Assembly (NCBI RefSeq): GCF_018139685.1
Contig: NZ_JAGSPN010000002.1
Location: 186,001-250,000 of the forward strand
Source: Cognatundibacterium luofuense
GTDB taxonomy: Bacteria; Pseudomonadota; Gammaproteobacteria; Burkholderiales; Burkholderiaceae_D
Reading direction: 5' to 3'
Length of the DNA stretch: 64,000 bases
The notes under the pieces were generated by a model. It did no database searches, had not been told where the DNA came from, and saw only the letters and a program-made list of their open reading frames with translations. A program made the position numbers and the translations under genes. Below, piece after piece: positions 25,210 to 33,756 of the stretch (positions within the stretch are counted from its first letter, which is position 1; each line of letters opens with the position of its first letter).

Positions 25210-27467
25210 TATTCTTCTCCTGCCAGCGCGGCATTGCGTGCCTGTGCGTTGTACAACTCAAAGTACGCACCTTGTTTTTCCATCAATTCATCGTGACCGC
25301 CGACTTCCACAACTTGCCCACGATCCAGCACCACCAGCCTGTCTGCTTTGTGCAGCGTCGATAAACGGTGCGCAATCGCAATCGTGGTACGGCCCTGCAC
25401 CAGATTATCCAGTGCTTTCTGAATTTCTTTTTCTGTCTGCGAGTCGACCGACGACGTTGCTTCATCCATGATCAGAATTTTCGGATCAATCAGCAAAGCA
25501 CGCGCAATAGAAATCCGCTGACGCTCACCACCGGACAAGCCCTGACCGCGCTCACCCACCATGGAATCGTAACCCTGCGGCAAACGCAGAATGAATTCAT
25601 GGGCATGGGCAGCACGGGCCGCCGCCATGATTTCTTCACGGGTCGCATCCGGTTTTCCGTAAGCGATGTTTTCTGCAATCGTGCCGAAGAACAGGAATGG
25701 TTCCTGCAGAACCAGACCGATGTTGCGACGGTAATCCGATACTGCATACGAGCGGATATCGTTGCCGTCGAGCAGAATTGCGCCTTCGGCTACGTCATAG
25801 AAGCGGCAAATCAGATTGACCAGTGTACTCTTGCCGGAACCACTGTGACCGACCAGACCAATCATTTCGCCGGGTTGTATTTTCAGATTAATACCACGGT
25901 TAACAGCACGGTTGCCGTAACGGAAACCGACTTCACGCAATTCGATTTCGCCTTTGATGGTATCGATTTTTTTCGGATTTTGCGGATCAGGTACGCTGGA
26001 AACATGATCCAGAATATCGAAAATCCGCTTAGCAGCGGATGCCGACTTTTGCGTTACCGAAACGATACGGCTCATCGAATCGATACGACCGTAGAAGTTG
26101 GAAATGAAGGCGACCGATGCCACCAGCGAACCCACGGTGATTTCATCATGCGCCACCTGCCAGATACCGAAAGCCCATACGACCAGCACGCCCAGATCGG
26201 TCAGGAAAGACACCGTCGGTGAAAACAAAGACCAGACTTTGTTCAGCTTGTCGTTAACTGCCAGATTATGCTTGTTCGCTTCACGGAAACGCTCTGCTTC
26301 GCGCTTCTCTTGTGCAAATGCTTTGACAACGCGGATACCCGGAATCGTGTCGGATAACACGTTGGTCACCTCACCCCAGACGCGGTCAATCTTTTCAAAG
26401 CCGGTACGCAGTTTGTCGCGCACCAGATGAATCGCCCATGCAATCAGCGGCAAAGGCATCAGCGTAACCAGCGCCAGCTTTGTATTGATCTGCAGAAGTG
26501 CAACTGCAGTCATCACAAACATCAGCACGTCCGTCAGGAAATCCAGCAAGTGCAGGGACAGGTAAACGCAGATACGATCACTTTCGCTGCCGAGGCGTGA
26601 CATCAGATCGCCGGTACGTTTACCGCCGAAATATTCCAGCGACAAGCGCAGCAAATGTTCATACGTGGTGGTACGCAAATCAGCACCGATGCGCTCGGAA
26701 ACCAGCGCCAGAATATAGGTTTTACCCCAGCTCAGCAGCCACGCCAGCACAGCAGAACCCAGCAAGCCGCCGATATACAAACCGACCAGCTGCGGATCAA
26801 CTGACTGATGATGCTGATACGGAATCAGCACTTCATCGGTCAGTGGCTTGGTCAGATAACGCGGAATCATATGCGCTGCAGTACCGAGCAGCATCAGCGT
26901 AAAGCCAATAAATAAAGGCAAACGGTAAGGACGGGCGAAACGCCATAAACGGAATAAAGTCCAGGTGGATGGCGGTGTATGCACAACCTTGGTACAGACC
27001 GGGCACTCTTCTTCATCCGCTTCCAACACAGCCTTGCAGCTAGGGCAGGTATTCTGCTCTTTTTGTGTTACCGGTTGCTGCGTCAGAAAACTGTGTAATT
27101 GCTCTTTAAACTGGTCCAGCAAGCGGATCGCCTGCAAATTATGCCCCAGCGTAAAACGCCAGCTTTCGATTAGCCCGTTCTGATCCGTCAGCTGTAAATG
27201 ACCTACGCCTGCATGATCATGATGACTGAGCGTCAGCCCGTCGCGAAAGCCGGTGCGCTGCCAGCGGTTTTCACCGGCCGGACAGGAAATCAGGCCCTGA
27301 TCGGTCAGTGCCAGTACGCCGCTCACAAAACGCAAACGGCTGTCTAGGTCAACCTCCAGCACTGCCAGCACGTTTTCACCTGCATTCAGTTGCTGTTTCA
27401 GCTGAGACTGCCATCGTTCAGGCAGGCTGAGCACCGGTTGTCCGGCGCTGGATAATATCGTGGTCAT
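25209..27467 (-). CDS. ABC exporter (fused permease-ATPase) with N-terminal zinc ribbon, cyanophycin-locus associated
   Basis: A 752-residue half-transporter with an unusual N-terminal extension. Residues 1-130 look like a small beta-rich (PH-like) domain. A zinc ribbon follows, with Cys141/Cys144 (CPSC) and Cys155/Cys158 (CPVC). The six-helix type I exporter domain lies at about 180-460. The ATPase shows Walker A GLVGHSGSGKST, signature LSGGERQRISIARAL and Walker B ILIMDEATSS. It would work as a homodimer, or with another half not seen here. The substrate is unknown. It is divergent from the cphA genes and coupled to DUF1854, so a role in cyanophycin or its building blocks is likely but unproven. 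Confidence 0.93.
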   Translation of the reverse strand: MTTILSSAGQPVLSLPERWQSQLKQQLNAGENVLAVLEVDLDSRLRFVSGVLALTDQGLISCPAGENRWQRTGFRDGLTLSHHDHAGVGHLQLTDQNGLIESWRFTLGHNLQAIRLLDQFKEQLHSFLTQQPVTQKEQNTCPSCKAVLEADEEECPVCTKVVHTPPSTWTLFRLWRFARPYRLPLFIGFTLMLLGTAAHMIPRYLTKPLTDEVLIPYQHHQSVDPQLVGLYIGGLLGSAVLAWLLSWGKTYILALVSERIGADLRTTTYEHLLRLSLEYFGGKRTGDLMSRLGSESDRICVYLSLHLLDFLTDVLMFVMTAVALLQINTKLALVTLMPLPLIAWAIHLVRDKLRTGFEKIDRVWGEVTNVLSDTIPGIRVVKAFAQEKREAERFREANKHNLAVNDKLNKVWSLFSPTVSFLTDLGVLVVWAFGIWQVAHDEITVGSLVASVAFISNFYGRIDSMSRIVSVTQKSASAAKRIFDILDHVSSVPDPQNPKKIDTIKGEIELREVGFRYGNRAVNRGINLKIQPGEMIGLVGHSGSGKSTLVNLICRFYDVAEGAILLDGNDIRSYAVSDYRRNIGLVLQEPFLFFGTIAENIAYGKPDATREEIMAAARAAHAHEFILRLPQGYDSMVGERGQGLSGGERQRISIARALLIDPKILIMDEATSSVDSQTEKEIQKALDNLVQGRTTIAIAHRLSTLHKADRLVVLDRGQVVEVGGHDELMEKQGAYFELYNAQARNAALAGEE

Positions 27468-27829
27468 CGTGAAGCAAACTCCGCCAAAAAGAGCGTCCCC
27501 GCGTTAATCGGGGTCAAAAATTGGTAAAAATCAGCCCTGCACATCCCCTTATCGGGATGTTCCGTATCACGGAGGAGGCAATTTACGGTATTCTATCGAA
27601 AGAAAAATGATCAAACGCTACTGATCAAGAGGATTCAGGCTGTTGCGCTGGCGCGCAAGTATATCGCAAGCGCGTCGCACGTTTCCGCTTTGTCGAGAAT
27701 ATATCCGTGTCAGCCCCCGCTAACGGGTTCGCTGCGCTGATGGTTGACATTCGCAGCCCGAAGACTACCTTGTGAAACAAACTGATCACAGAATGACAAG
27801 ACCCGGCAACGTGTTGCGGGACTCTGGAA
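27468..27829. other. Divergent intergenic region between the ABC exporter and the cyanophycin genes
   Basis: No gene is seen. It must hold promoters for both directions. Visible structures are a 7-bp hairpin (27542-27548 with 27555-27561), a 6-bp hairpin TTGCGC/GCGCAA (27643-27648 with 27653-27658), and two TGATCA words at 27608-27627. No convincing -35/-10 pair was found by eye. Confidence 0.45.
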
Positions 27830-30001
27830 ATGACATACATGACAACAAAGAAGAAAGACATTGAGATTCTCCGCGTCAGTTATCTGCGCGGTCCGAATAT
27901 CTGGACCTACCGTCCTGTAATTGAAGCCTGGCTTGATATAGGCGGCCTTGAAGACTTTCCTTCTAACCTGATTCCCGGACTTTACGAGCGCCTGACAACG
28001 CTGCTGCCCGGTCTGATCGAACATCGCTGCGGTGTCGGCGAACGTGGTGGTTTCCTTGAGCGCCTGCGTGAAGGCACATGGGCGGGTCACATCCTGGAAC
28101 ACATTGTTCTGGAACTGCAGAATATGGCCGGTATGCGTACCGGTTTTGGTCAGACGCGCTCTACCAGCGAAATCGGCGTCTATAAAATGGCGTTCCGCAC
28201 ACGCGAAGAATCTGTTGGCCGCCGCGCACTCGCGATTGGCCGCGATTTACTGATGGCTGCCATCAATGACGAAGCTTTTGATCTGGAGCCATTAATCAGC
28301 GATCTGCGTGATCAGGTCGATTCCCGTTGTCTCGGCCCGAGTACTTCTCACATTGTGGATGCAGCAACAGATCGCCGCATCCCGCATTTGCGTCTGTCGT
28401 CCGGCAATCTGGTTCAGATTGGTCATGGCAAAGCACAGCGCCGTATCTGGACCGCAGAAACAGACCGCACCAGTGCAATTGCTGAAAGTATTGCCAGCGA
28501 TAAAGATCTGACCAAATCCCTGCTGAAATCTGCCGGAATTCCGGTGCCGGATGGCGCACTGGTATATAGCGCAGCTGAGGCATGGGAAGAAGCGCAGGAT
28601 ATCGGTTTGCCAGTCGTGTTAAAACCCTATGACGGAAACCACGGGCGTGGCGTATCACTGAATCTGATCACCCAGGCAGATGTTGAAGTTGCGTACGAAC
28701 TGGCTGTGCGTAAAGGTGGCAGCAAAGCAGTTATAGTCGAAAAATATATCGCAGGCGATGAGCACCGCATTCTTGTTGTCGGTAATCGCGTCGTTGCAGT
28801 CGGAAAAGGCGAATCTTTATGGATCACTGCCGACGGCACTTCGAATGTACAGCAACTGATTGATGCACAAATCAATACAGATCCGCGTCGCGGCACAACT
28901 GAAGAATTTCCGCTGAATATCATTGACACCAGTGAAGCGGCCGAAGTAGTGCTGGATCTGGCGCGTCAGGGTCTGACTGGTGAATCCGTGCCGCCTGCCG
29001 GACAAAAAATTCTGATTCAGCACAATGGCAACGTTGCGCTGGACGTTACCAGCGAAATTCATCCGGAAGTGGCGCGTGTAGCATCTCTGGCTGCACGTGT
29101 CATCGGCCTTGATATCGCAGGTATTGATCTGGTTGCAGAAGACATTTCCAAACCACTGGAATCACAGGGCGGCGCGATCATTGAAGTGAATGCCAGCCCC
29201 GGATTGCTCGCTCACATCAAACCTTCCAACGGCCCTGGCCGTAATGTTGGCGAAGCCATCATGGCGCATTTATTTGCACCGGGCGAAACCGGTCGTATCG
29301 ACGTGATCGGTATTTCCGGCAGCCGCGATACAACACTGATTGCCCACCTGACCAGCGCACTGATCCGAATGAATGGCAAATACACCGGCGTCGCTTCTCA
29401 GGATGGTTTATACCTGAACAACCGTCTGGTCACCAAAGGTAATTGCACACGCTGGGAAGATGGCGAACGTTTGCTGATTAACCGCTCAGTCGAAGCTGCA
29501 ATTTTCGAAAACAGCCCGCGCAATATCCTGACGGATGGTCTCAGTTATGACCGCTGCCGTATCGGTATCGTTACCGATATGCCGGACACTGCAGATCTCA
29601 GCGAATTTTATATTTACGATGCTGACCAGATGCGCAAAGTCATCCGAACGCAGGTCGATGTCGTTTTAGCGGACGGTGCGGCAGTTCTGAACGCAGCGGA
29701 TACCGAAGTTGCCGGACTGACAGAACTGTGCGACGGCGATGTCTTGCTGTACGCCGTCAATGCTGATCTGGACGTTATCCGTGAGCACCGCGCAAACGGT
29801 AAACGTGCGGTAGTGGTAAAAGACGGTGCCATCACGCTCGCGCAAGCAGAAACGGAAACCGTTCTGATGCCGGTTCAGGCATTGCCTGCAGCGCTGGCAA
29901 GCAAAACAGAGAGTGTACTCGCTGCTGTTGCAGCGGGATGGGCTTTGGATGTTGAGCCGGAACTGATGGCTGCTGGCCTGCGCACTTTTCACGGTAAGTA
30001 A
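27830..30001 (+). CDS. CphA2-like cyanophycin synthetase paralogue with a degenerate ligase domain
   Basis: A 723-residue protein homologous to cyanophycin synthetase. The N-terminal domain (1-160) and ATP-grasp domain (about 200-480, with VVLKPYDGNHGRGV near 263 and IIEVNASPG near 455) look intact. In the Mur-ligase-like domain, the P-loop that reads GTNGKTT in the neighbouring enzyme is GSRDTT here (497-502), so the phosphate-binding lysine is missing. The C-terminal Mur domain is absent: the protein is about 130 residues shorter than its neighbour. This pattern matches CphA2-type enzymes, which polymerise beta-aspartyl-arginine at a single active site (family knowledge). The start could be ATG 27830 or, with better spacing to GGA, ATG 27839. 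Confidence 0.9.
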   Translation: MTYMTTKKKDIEILRVSYLRGPNIWTYRPVIEAWLDIGGLEDFPSNLIPGLYERLTTLLPGLIEHRCGVGERGGFLERLREGTWAGHILEHIVLELQNMAGMRTGFGQTRSTSEIGVYKMAFRTREESVGRRALAIGRDLLMAAINDEAFDLEPLISDLRDQVDSRCLGPSTSHIVDAATDRRIPHLRLSSGNLVQIGHGKAQRRIWTAETDRTSAIAESIASDKDLTKSLLKSAGIPVPDGALVYSAAEAWEEAQDIGLPVVLKPYDGNHGRGVSLNLITQADVEVAYELAVRKGGSKAVIVEKYIAGDEHRILVVGNRVVAVGKGESLWITADGTSNVQQLIDAQINTDPRRGTTEEFPLNIIDTSEAAEVVLDLARQGLTGESVPPAGQKILIQHNGNVALDVTSEIHPEVARVASLAARVIGLDIAGIDLVAEDISKPLESQGGAIIEVNASPGLLAHIKPSNGPGRNVGEAIMAHLFAPGETGRIDVIGISGSRDTTLIAHLTSALIRMNGKYTGVASQDGLYLNNRLVTKGNCTRWEDGERLLINRSVEAAIFENSPRNILTDGLSYDRCRIGIVTDMPDTADLSEFYIYDADQMRKVIRTQVDVVLADGAAVLNAADTEVAGLTELCDGDVLLYAVNADLDVIREHRANGKRAVVVKDGAITLAQAETETVLMPVQALPAALASKTESVLAAVAAGWALDVEPELMAAGLRTFHGK

Positions 30002-30119
30002 TCAACGCATAATACTGCAGCGGCAAAACGGAATCTGATCCGGTGTCGCTGCGACAATGACAGGCAGCGCCGGACTCCGGCCTGCTATCTTGAATGCCCT
30101 TTTAACAGGACAAGGTTTT

Positions 30120-32690
30120 ATGGAAGTATCCCGTATCCGCGCTTTGCGCGGCCCTAACCTCTGGAGCCATCACACCGCAATGGAAGCCATCGTCAGCTGC
30201 AGTGAAGCTGAACGCTCTATCGCAGAGCTGCCAGGGTTCGAGGACAGGCTGCGCGCACTGTTTCCTGAACTGAGCATTTTGCAACCGACAGGACACAACG
30301 ATGCCGTACCGATGGCACACGTATTTGAACTGACCGCGCTGGGACTGCAGGCGCAGGCCGGCTGTCCTGTAACATTCAGCCGTACAACACAGACTTTAGA
30401 AGACGGCATTTATCAGGTCGTCGTCGAATACTCTGAAGAACAGGTTGGCCGTCTGGCGCTGGAACTGGCTGAAAAGCTGATTAAAGCAGCATTACATAAC
30501 GAAGAATTCGATTTGGCCGCCGCGCTGGACCAGTTGCGTGAGCTGGATGAAGATGTGCGCTTAGGCCCTTCAACCGGTGCCATCGTCAATGCAGCCGTTG
30601 CACGCAATATTCCTTATCGTCGCCTGACCGAAGGCAGTCTGGTTGTATTCGGCTGGGGATCGCGTCAGCGCCGCATTCAGGCGGCGGAAATGGATATCAC
30701 CAGCGCGATTTCGGAAGCCATTGCGCAAGATAAAGAACTGACCAAAAAGCTGCTGCATGCGGCAGGTGTTCCGGTACCGCTGGGCCGCTCGGTGAGCAAT
30801 GTTGATGACGCCTGGGCTGCAGCACTGGAAGTTGGTTTGCCTGTGGTTGTTAAACCGCAGGACGGCAATCAGGGCAAAGGTGTCACCGTGAATATCACCA
30901 CCCGCGAACAGCTGGAAGCTGCCTATCAGGCTGCTACTGAGTTTCGCGACGACATCATGGTCGAACGCTTCCTGCCGGGCAATGATTTCCGCCTGCTGGT
31001 GATTGGTAACAAACTGATCGCTGCGGCACGTCGCGACCCGCCGCAAGTGGTGGGTGACGGTAAATCAACCGTCCGTGCGTTGGTTGAACAAGTCAATAAA
31101 GATCCGCGTCGCGGCAGTGGCCACTCCACTTCGCTGACTAAAATCAAATTCGATGACATCGCACTGGCGACGCTCGCAAAACAGGGATTCAACGCAGAAT
31201 CAGTCCCTCCAAAGGGTCAGCGTGTTGTATTGCGCAACAATGCCAATCTGTCGACCGGCGGAGCTGCAACTGACGTGACCGACGATGTGCATCCGGAAGT
31301 GGCTGCACGTGCTGTGGAAGCGGCGCAAATGGTTGGTCTGGATATTTGCGGCGTCGATCTGGTATGTGACAGCGTACTGAAACCGATTGAAGATCAAAAC
31401 GGCGGCATTGTTGAAGTCAACGCTGCGCCTGGTTTGCGTATGCACTTGTCGCCATCATTCGGCAAAGGCCGTGCTGTCGGTGAAGCGATCGTCGATGCCA
31501 TGTTCGATGAAAATGATGATGGCCGTATTCCTATCATCGCTGTTACCGGTACTAACGGTAAAACCACGACTGTGCGTCTGACTGCACACTTGCTATCGGA
31601 AAGTGGTCTTCGTACCGGCATGACGAATACCGATGGCGTGTATGTCAACGGTGTACAAATCGACAGTGGCGACTGCAGCGGTCCGCGCAGTGCGCGTAAT
31701 GTACTCTCGCATCCTGATGTGGATGCCGCAGTGTTTGAAACAGCACGCGGCGGTATCCTGCGCGAAGGTCTGGCCTATGACCGCTGTCAGGTAGCGGTAG
31801 TGACCAACATCGGCGCGGGTGATCATCTGGGCCTGAATTACATCACCACGGTGGAAGATCTGGCAGTTCTGAAACGCGTGATCGTGCAGAACGTGGCGGA
31901 TAGCGGCTACGCGGTACTGAACGCAACAGATCCTATCGTGGTCAGCATGGCTGCTAACAGCCCGTCTCAGGTCATTTTCTTTGCAGCGGATAAACACCAT
32001 CCTGTGATGGCTGCGCATCGCGCACAAGGTAAACGGGTTGTATACGTTGAAAATGGTTATCTGGTTGCAGCTGAAGGCAAAGAGAAGCAACTGATCCCGC
32101 TAGCCGATATCCCTATTACCCGCAACGGCACCATCGGCTTCCAGGTGGAAAACGTGATGGCATCGGTGGCCGCTGCATGGGCAGTGAACGCCAGCTTCGA
32201 AGCGATCCGTCGCGGTCTGAAGAGTTTTGCCAATGAAAACGATAATGCACCGGGCCGCTTTAATATGTTCAGCTATCGCGGCGCAACTGTGATCGCTGAT
32301 TACGGACACAATCCGGATGCAATGATCGCTCTGGTCAAAGCTGTTGAAACCATGCCGGCTAACCGTCGTTCCGTCGTTATCAGTGGTGCCGGTGACCGCC
32401 GTGATCAGGACATCCGTCAGCAAACCGAAATCCTCGGCAATGCGTTCGAAGATGTGATTCTGTATCAGGATCAGTGTCAGCGTGGCCGTGCCGATGGCGA
32501 AGTGATTGCGCTGTTACGCGAAGGCCTGAAAAACGCGACGAAAACCCGCCGCACAGATGAAATCACCGGTGAGTTTGTCGCTATTGACCTCGCACTCAGC
32601 CGTCTCGAAACAGGTGATCTGTGTCTGATTCTGATTGATCAGGTGGAAGAAGCACTGGCACACATTGCAAAACGCTGTCAGGAAGCCTGA
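30120..32690 (+). CDS. cphA: Cyanophycin synthetase
   Basis: An 856-residue enzyme that makes the nitrogen storage polymer cyanophycin by adding aspartate to the backbone and arginine to its side chains, using ATP. The N-terminal domain begins EVSRIRALRGPNLW. The ATP-grasp domain includes VVVKPQDGNQGKGVTVN near 245. The Mur-like domain has an intact P-loop GTNGKTT (477-483, Lys481), and a full C-terminal Mur domain ends with IADYGHNPDAM and SGAGDRRDQDI. The start is placed at ATG 30120 behind AGGACAAGG. An in-frame ATG at 30057 adds 21 residues without family similarity. It lies 118 bases after the paralogue, in the same probable operon. Confidence 0.95.
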   Translation: MEVSRIRALRGPNLWSHHTAMEAIVSCSEAERSIAELPGFEDRLRALFPELSILQPTGHNDAVPMAHVFELTALGLQAQAGCPVTFSRTTQTLEDGIYQVVVEYSEEQVGRLALELAEKLIKAALHNEEFDLAAALDQLRELDEDVRLGPSTGAIVNAAVARNIPYRRLTEGSLVVFGWGSRQRRIQAAEMDITSAISEAIAQDKELTKKLLHAAGVPVPLGRSVSNVDDAWAAALEVGLPVVVKPQDGNQGKGVTVNITTREQLEAAYQAATEFRDDIMVERFLPGNDFRLLVIGNKLIAAARRDPPQVVGDGKSTVRALVEQVNKDPRRGSGHSTSLTKIKFDDIALATLAKQGFNAESVPPKGQRVVLRNNANLSTGGAATDVTDDVHPEVAARAVEAAQMVGLDICGVDLVCDSVLKPIEDQNGGIVEVNAAPGLRMHLSPSFGKGRAVGEAIVDAMFDENDDGRIPIIAVTGTNGKTTTVRLTAHLLSESGLRTGMTNTDGVYVNGVQIDSGDCSGPRSARNVLSHPDVDAAVFETARGGILREGLAYDRCQVAVVTNIGAGDHLGLNYITTVEDLAVLKRVIVQNVADSGYAVLNATDPIVVSMAANSPSQVIFFAADKHHPVMAAHRAQGKRVVYVENGYLVAAEGKEKQLIPLADIPITRNGTIGFQVENVMASVAAAWAVNASFEAIRRGLKSFANENDNAPGRFNMFSYRGATVIADYGHNPDAMIALVKAVETMPANRRSVVISGAGDRRDQDIRQQTEILGNAFEDVILYQDQCQRGRADGEVIALLREGLKNATKTRRTDEITGEFVAIDLALSRLETGDLCLILIDQVEEALAHIAKRCQEA

Positions 32691-32730
32691 TAGCAGGCTG
32701 CAGCATTTGTGCTTTCTGTGCTCAAAAAAC

Positions 32731-32759
32731 AAAAAGCCCCCGAGTACCGGGGGCTTTTT
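32731..32759 (+). terminator. Terminator shared by cphA and the opposing regulator gene
   Basis: An 11-bp stem (32731-32741 with 32749-32759) has A5 on the left and T5 on the right, so it works in both directions. It sits between convergent genes. Confidence 0.92.
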
Positions 32760-32769
32760 CATTGAGACT

Positions 32770-33756
32770 TCAGTCTGCCCAGCGTTTCTGAATCTCTTTG
32801 ATTTTTTGCTCTAACTTCAGAAAATGCTCCACAAGTACAGGATCGAAATGCTGCCCTGACTCATTGCGAATAAGTTGCATTGCATCCTCAAACGACCAGG
32901 CTGATTTGTACGGGCGAACGCTGGTCAGTGCATCGAACACATCGGCTATCGCCACCATTCTGGCTTCCACCGGAATCGCTTCGCCTGCAAGACCTGCAGG
33001 ATAGCCGCCACCATTCCATTTTTCATGGTGACAGCGAGCGATACGGGCAGCCATTTGCAACAACTCGCCCTGACTTCCCTCAAGGATTTGCGCACCGATT
33101 TCCGAATGCGTACGCATCACCGCCCACTCTTCCGCATCGAGTTTTCCGGGCTTGCGTAAAACCGCATCCGGAATACCGATCTTACCGATGTCATGCATCG
33201 GTGCAGCACTCAGCAGCATATCGGCAAAGGCCTCCGGATAGCCCGCAGCCAGTGCCAGCTCGCGCGCAAAATAACTCATACGCACAACGTGCATGCCGGT
33301 TTCATTATCTTTGTATTCCGCTGCCTTACCCAGTGTCTGAATAATCTGCAGACGGGTACGTTCCAGCTCCTCCGTCCTGACCAGAGACAAGTGTGTTTTT
33401 ACCCGTGCGCACACAATGGCAGGGCTGACTGGTTTAGTGATGTAATCAACCGCCCCGGCTTCCAGACCACAGGCCTCATCACTGGTTTCCGCAAGCGCAG
33501 TGACAAAAATGACCGGAATCGATCTGGTTTCAGGGTTAGCCTTCAGTGAGCGGCACACTTCCAGACCACTCATACCCGGCATCATCACATCCAGCAAAAT
33601 CAGATCAGGGCGCGAACGCTGCGCCAGTTCCAGCGCTTTTTCGCCGTCTTTCGCAAATTGCAACTGATATAAATCCTGCAAAATCGACCGCAGCACCTGC
33701 AAATTTGCAGGCTCGTCATCGACTACCAATATGCTTGCCCGTCGTTGTTCCATCAT
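32770..33756 (-). CDS. Response regulator with HD-GYP domain (probable c-di-GMP phosphodiesterase)
   Basis: A 328-residue RpfG-like regulator. The receiver domain spans residues 8-125, with Asp14/Asp15 and phosphoacceptor Asp56 (LILLDVMMPG). The HD-GYP domain spans about 140-320, with His188-Asp189 (MHDIGKIGIPD), HHE at 243-245 and GYP at 251-253, all key residues present. It would hydrolyse cyclic di-GMP when phosphorylated. Its start overlaps the stop of the hybrid kinase (TAATG), so the two are made together and the kinase is its likely partner. Confidence 0.94.
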   Translation of the reverse strand: MMEQRRASILVVDDEPANLQVLRSILQDLYQLQFAKDGEKALELAQRSRPDLILLDVMMPGMSGLEVCRSLKANPETRSIPVIFVTALAETSDEACGLEAGAVDYITKPVSPAIVCARVKTHLSLVRTEELERTRLQIIQTLGKAAEYKDNETGMHVVRMSYFARELALAAGYPEAFADMLLSAAPMHDIGKIGIPDAVLRKPGKLDAEEWAVMRTHSEIGAQILEGSQGELLQMAARIARCHHEKWNGGGYPAGLAGEAIPVEARMVAIADVFDALTSVRPYKSAWSFEDAMQLIRNESGQHFDPVLVEHFLKLEQKIKEIQKRWAD

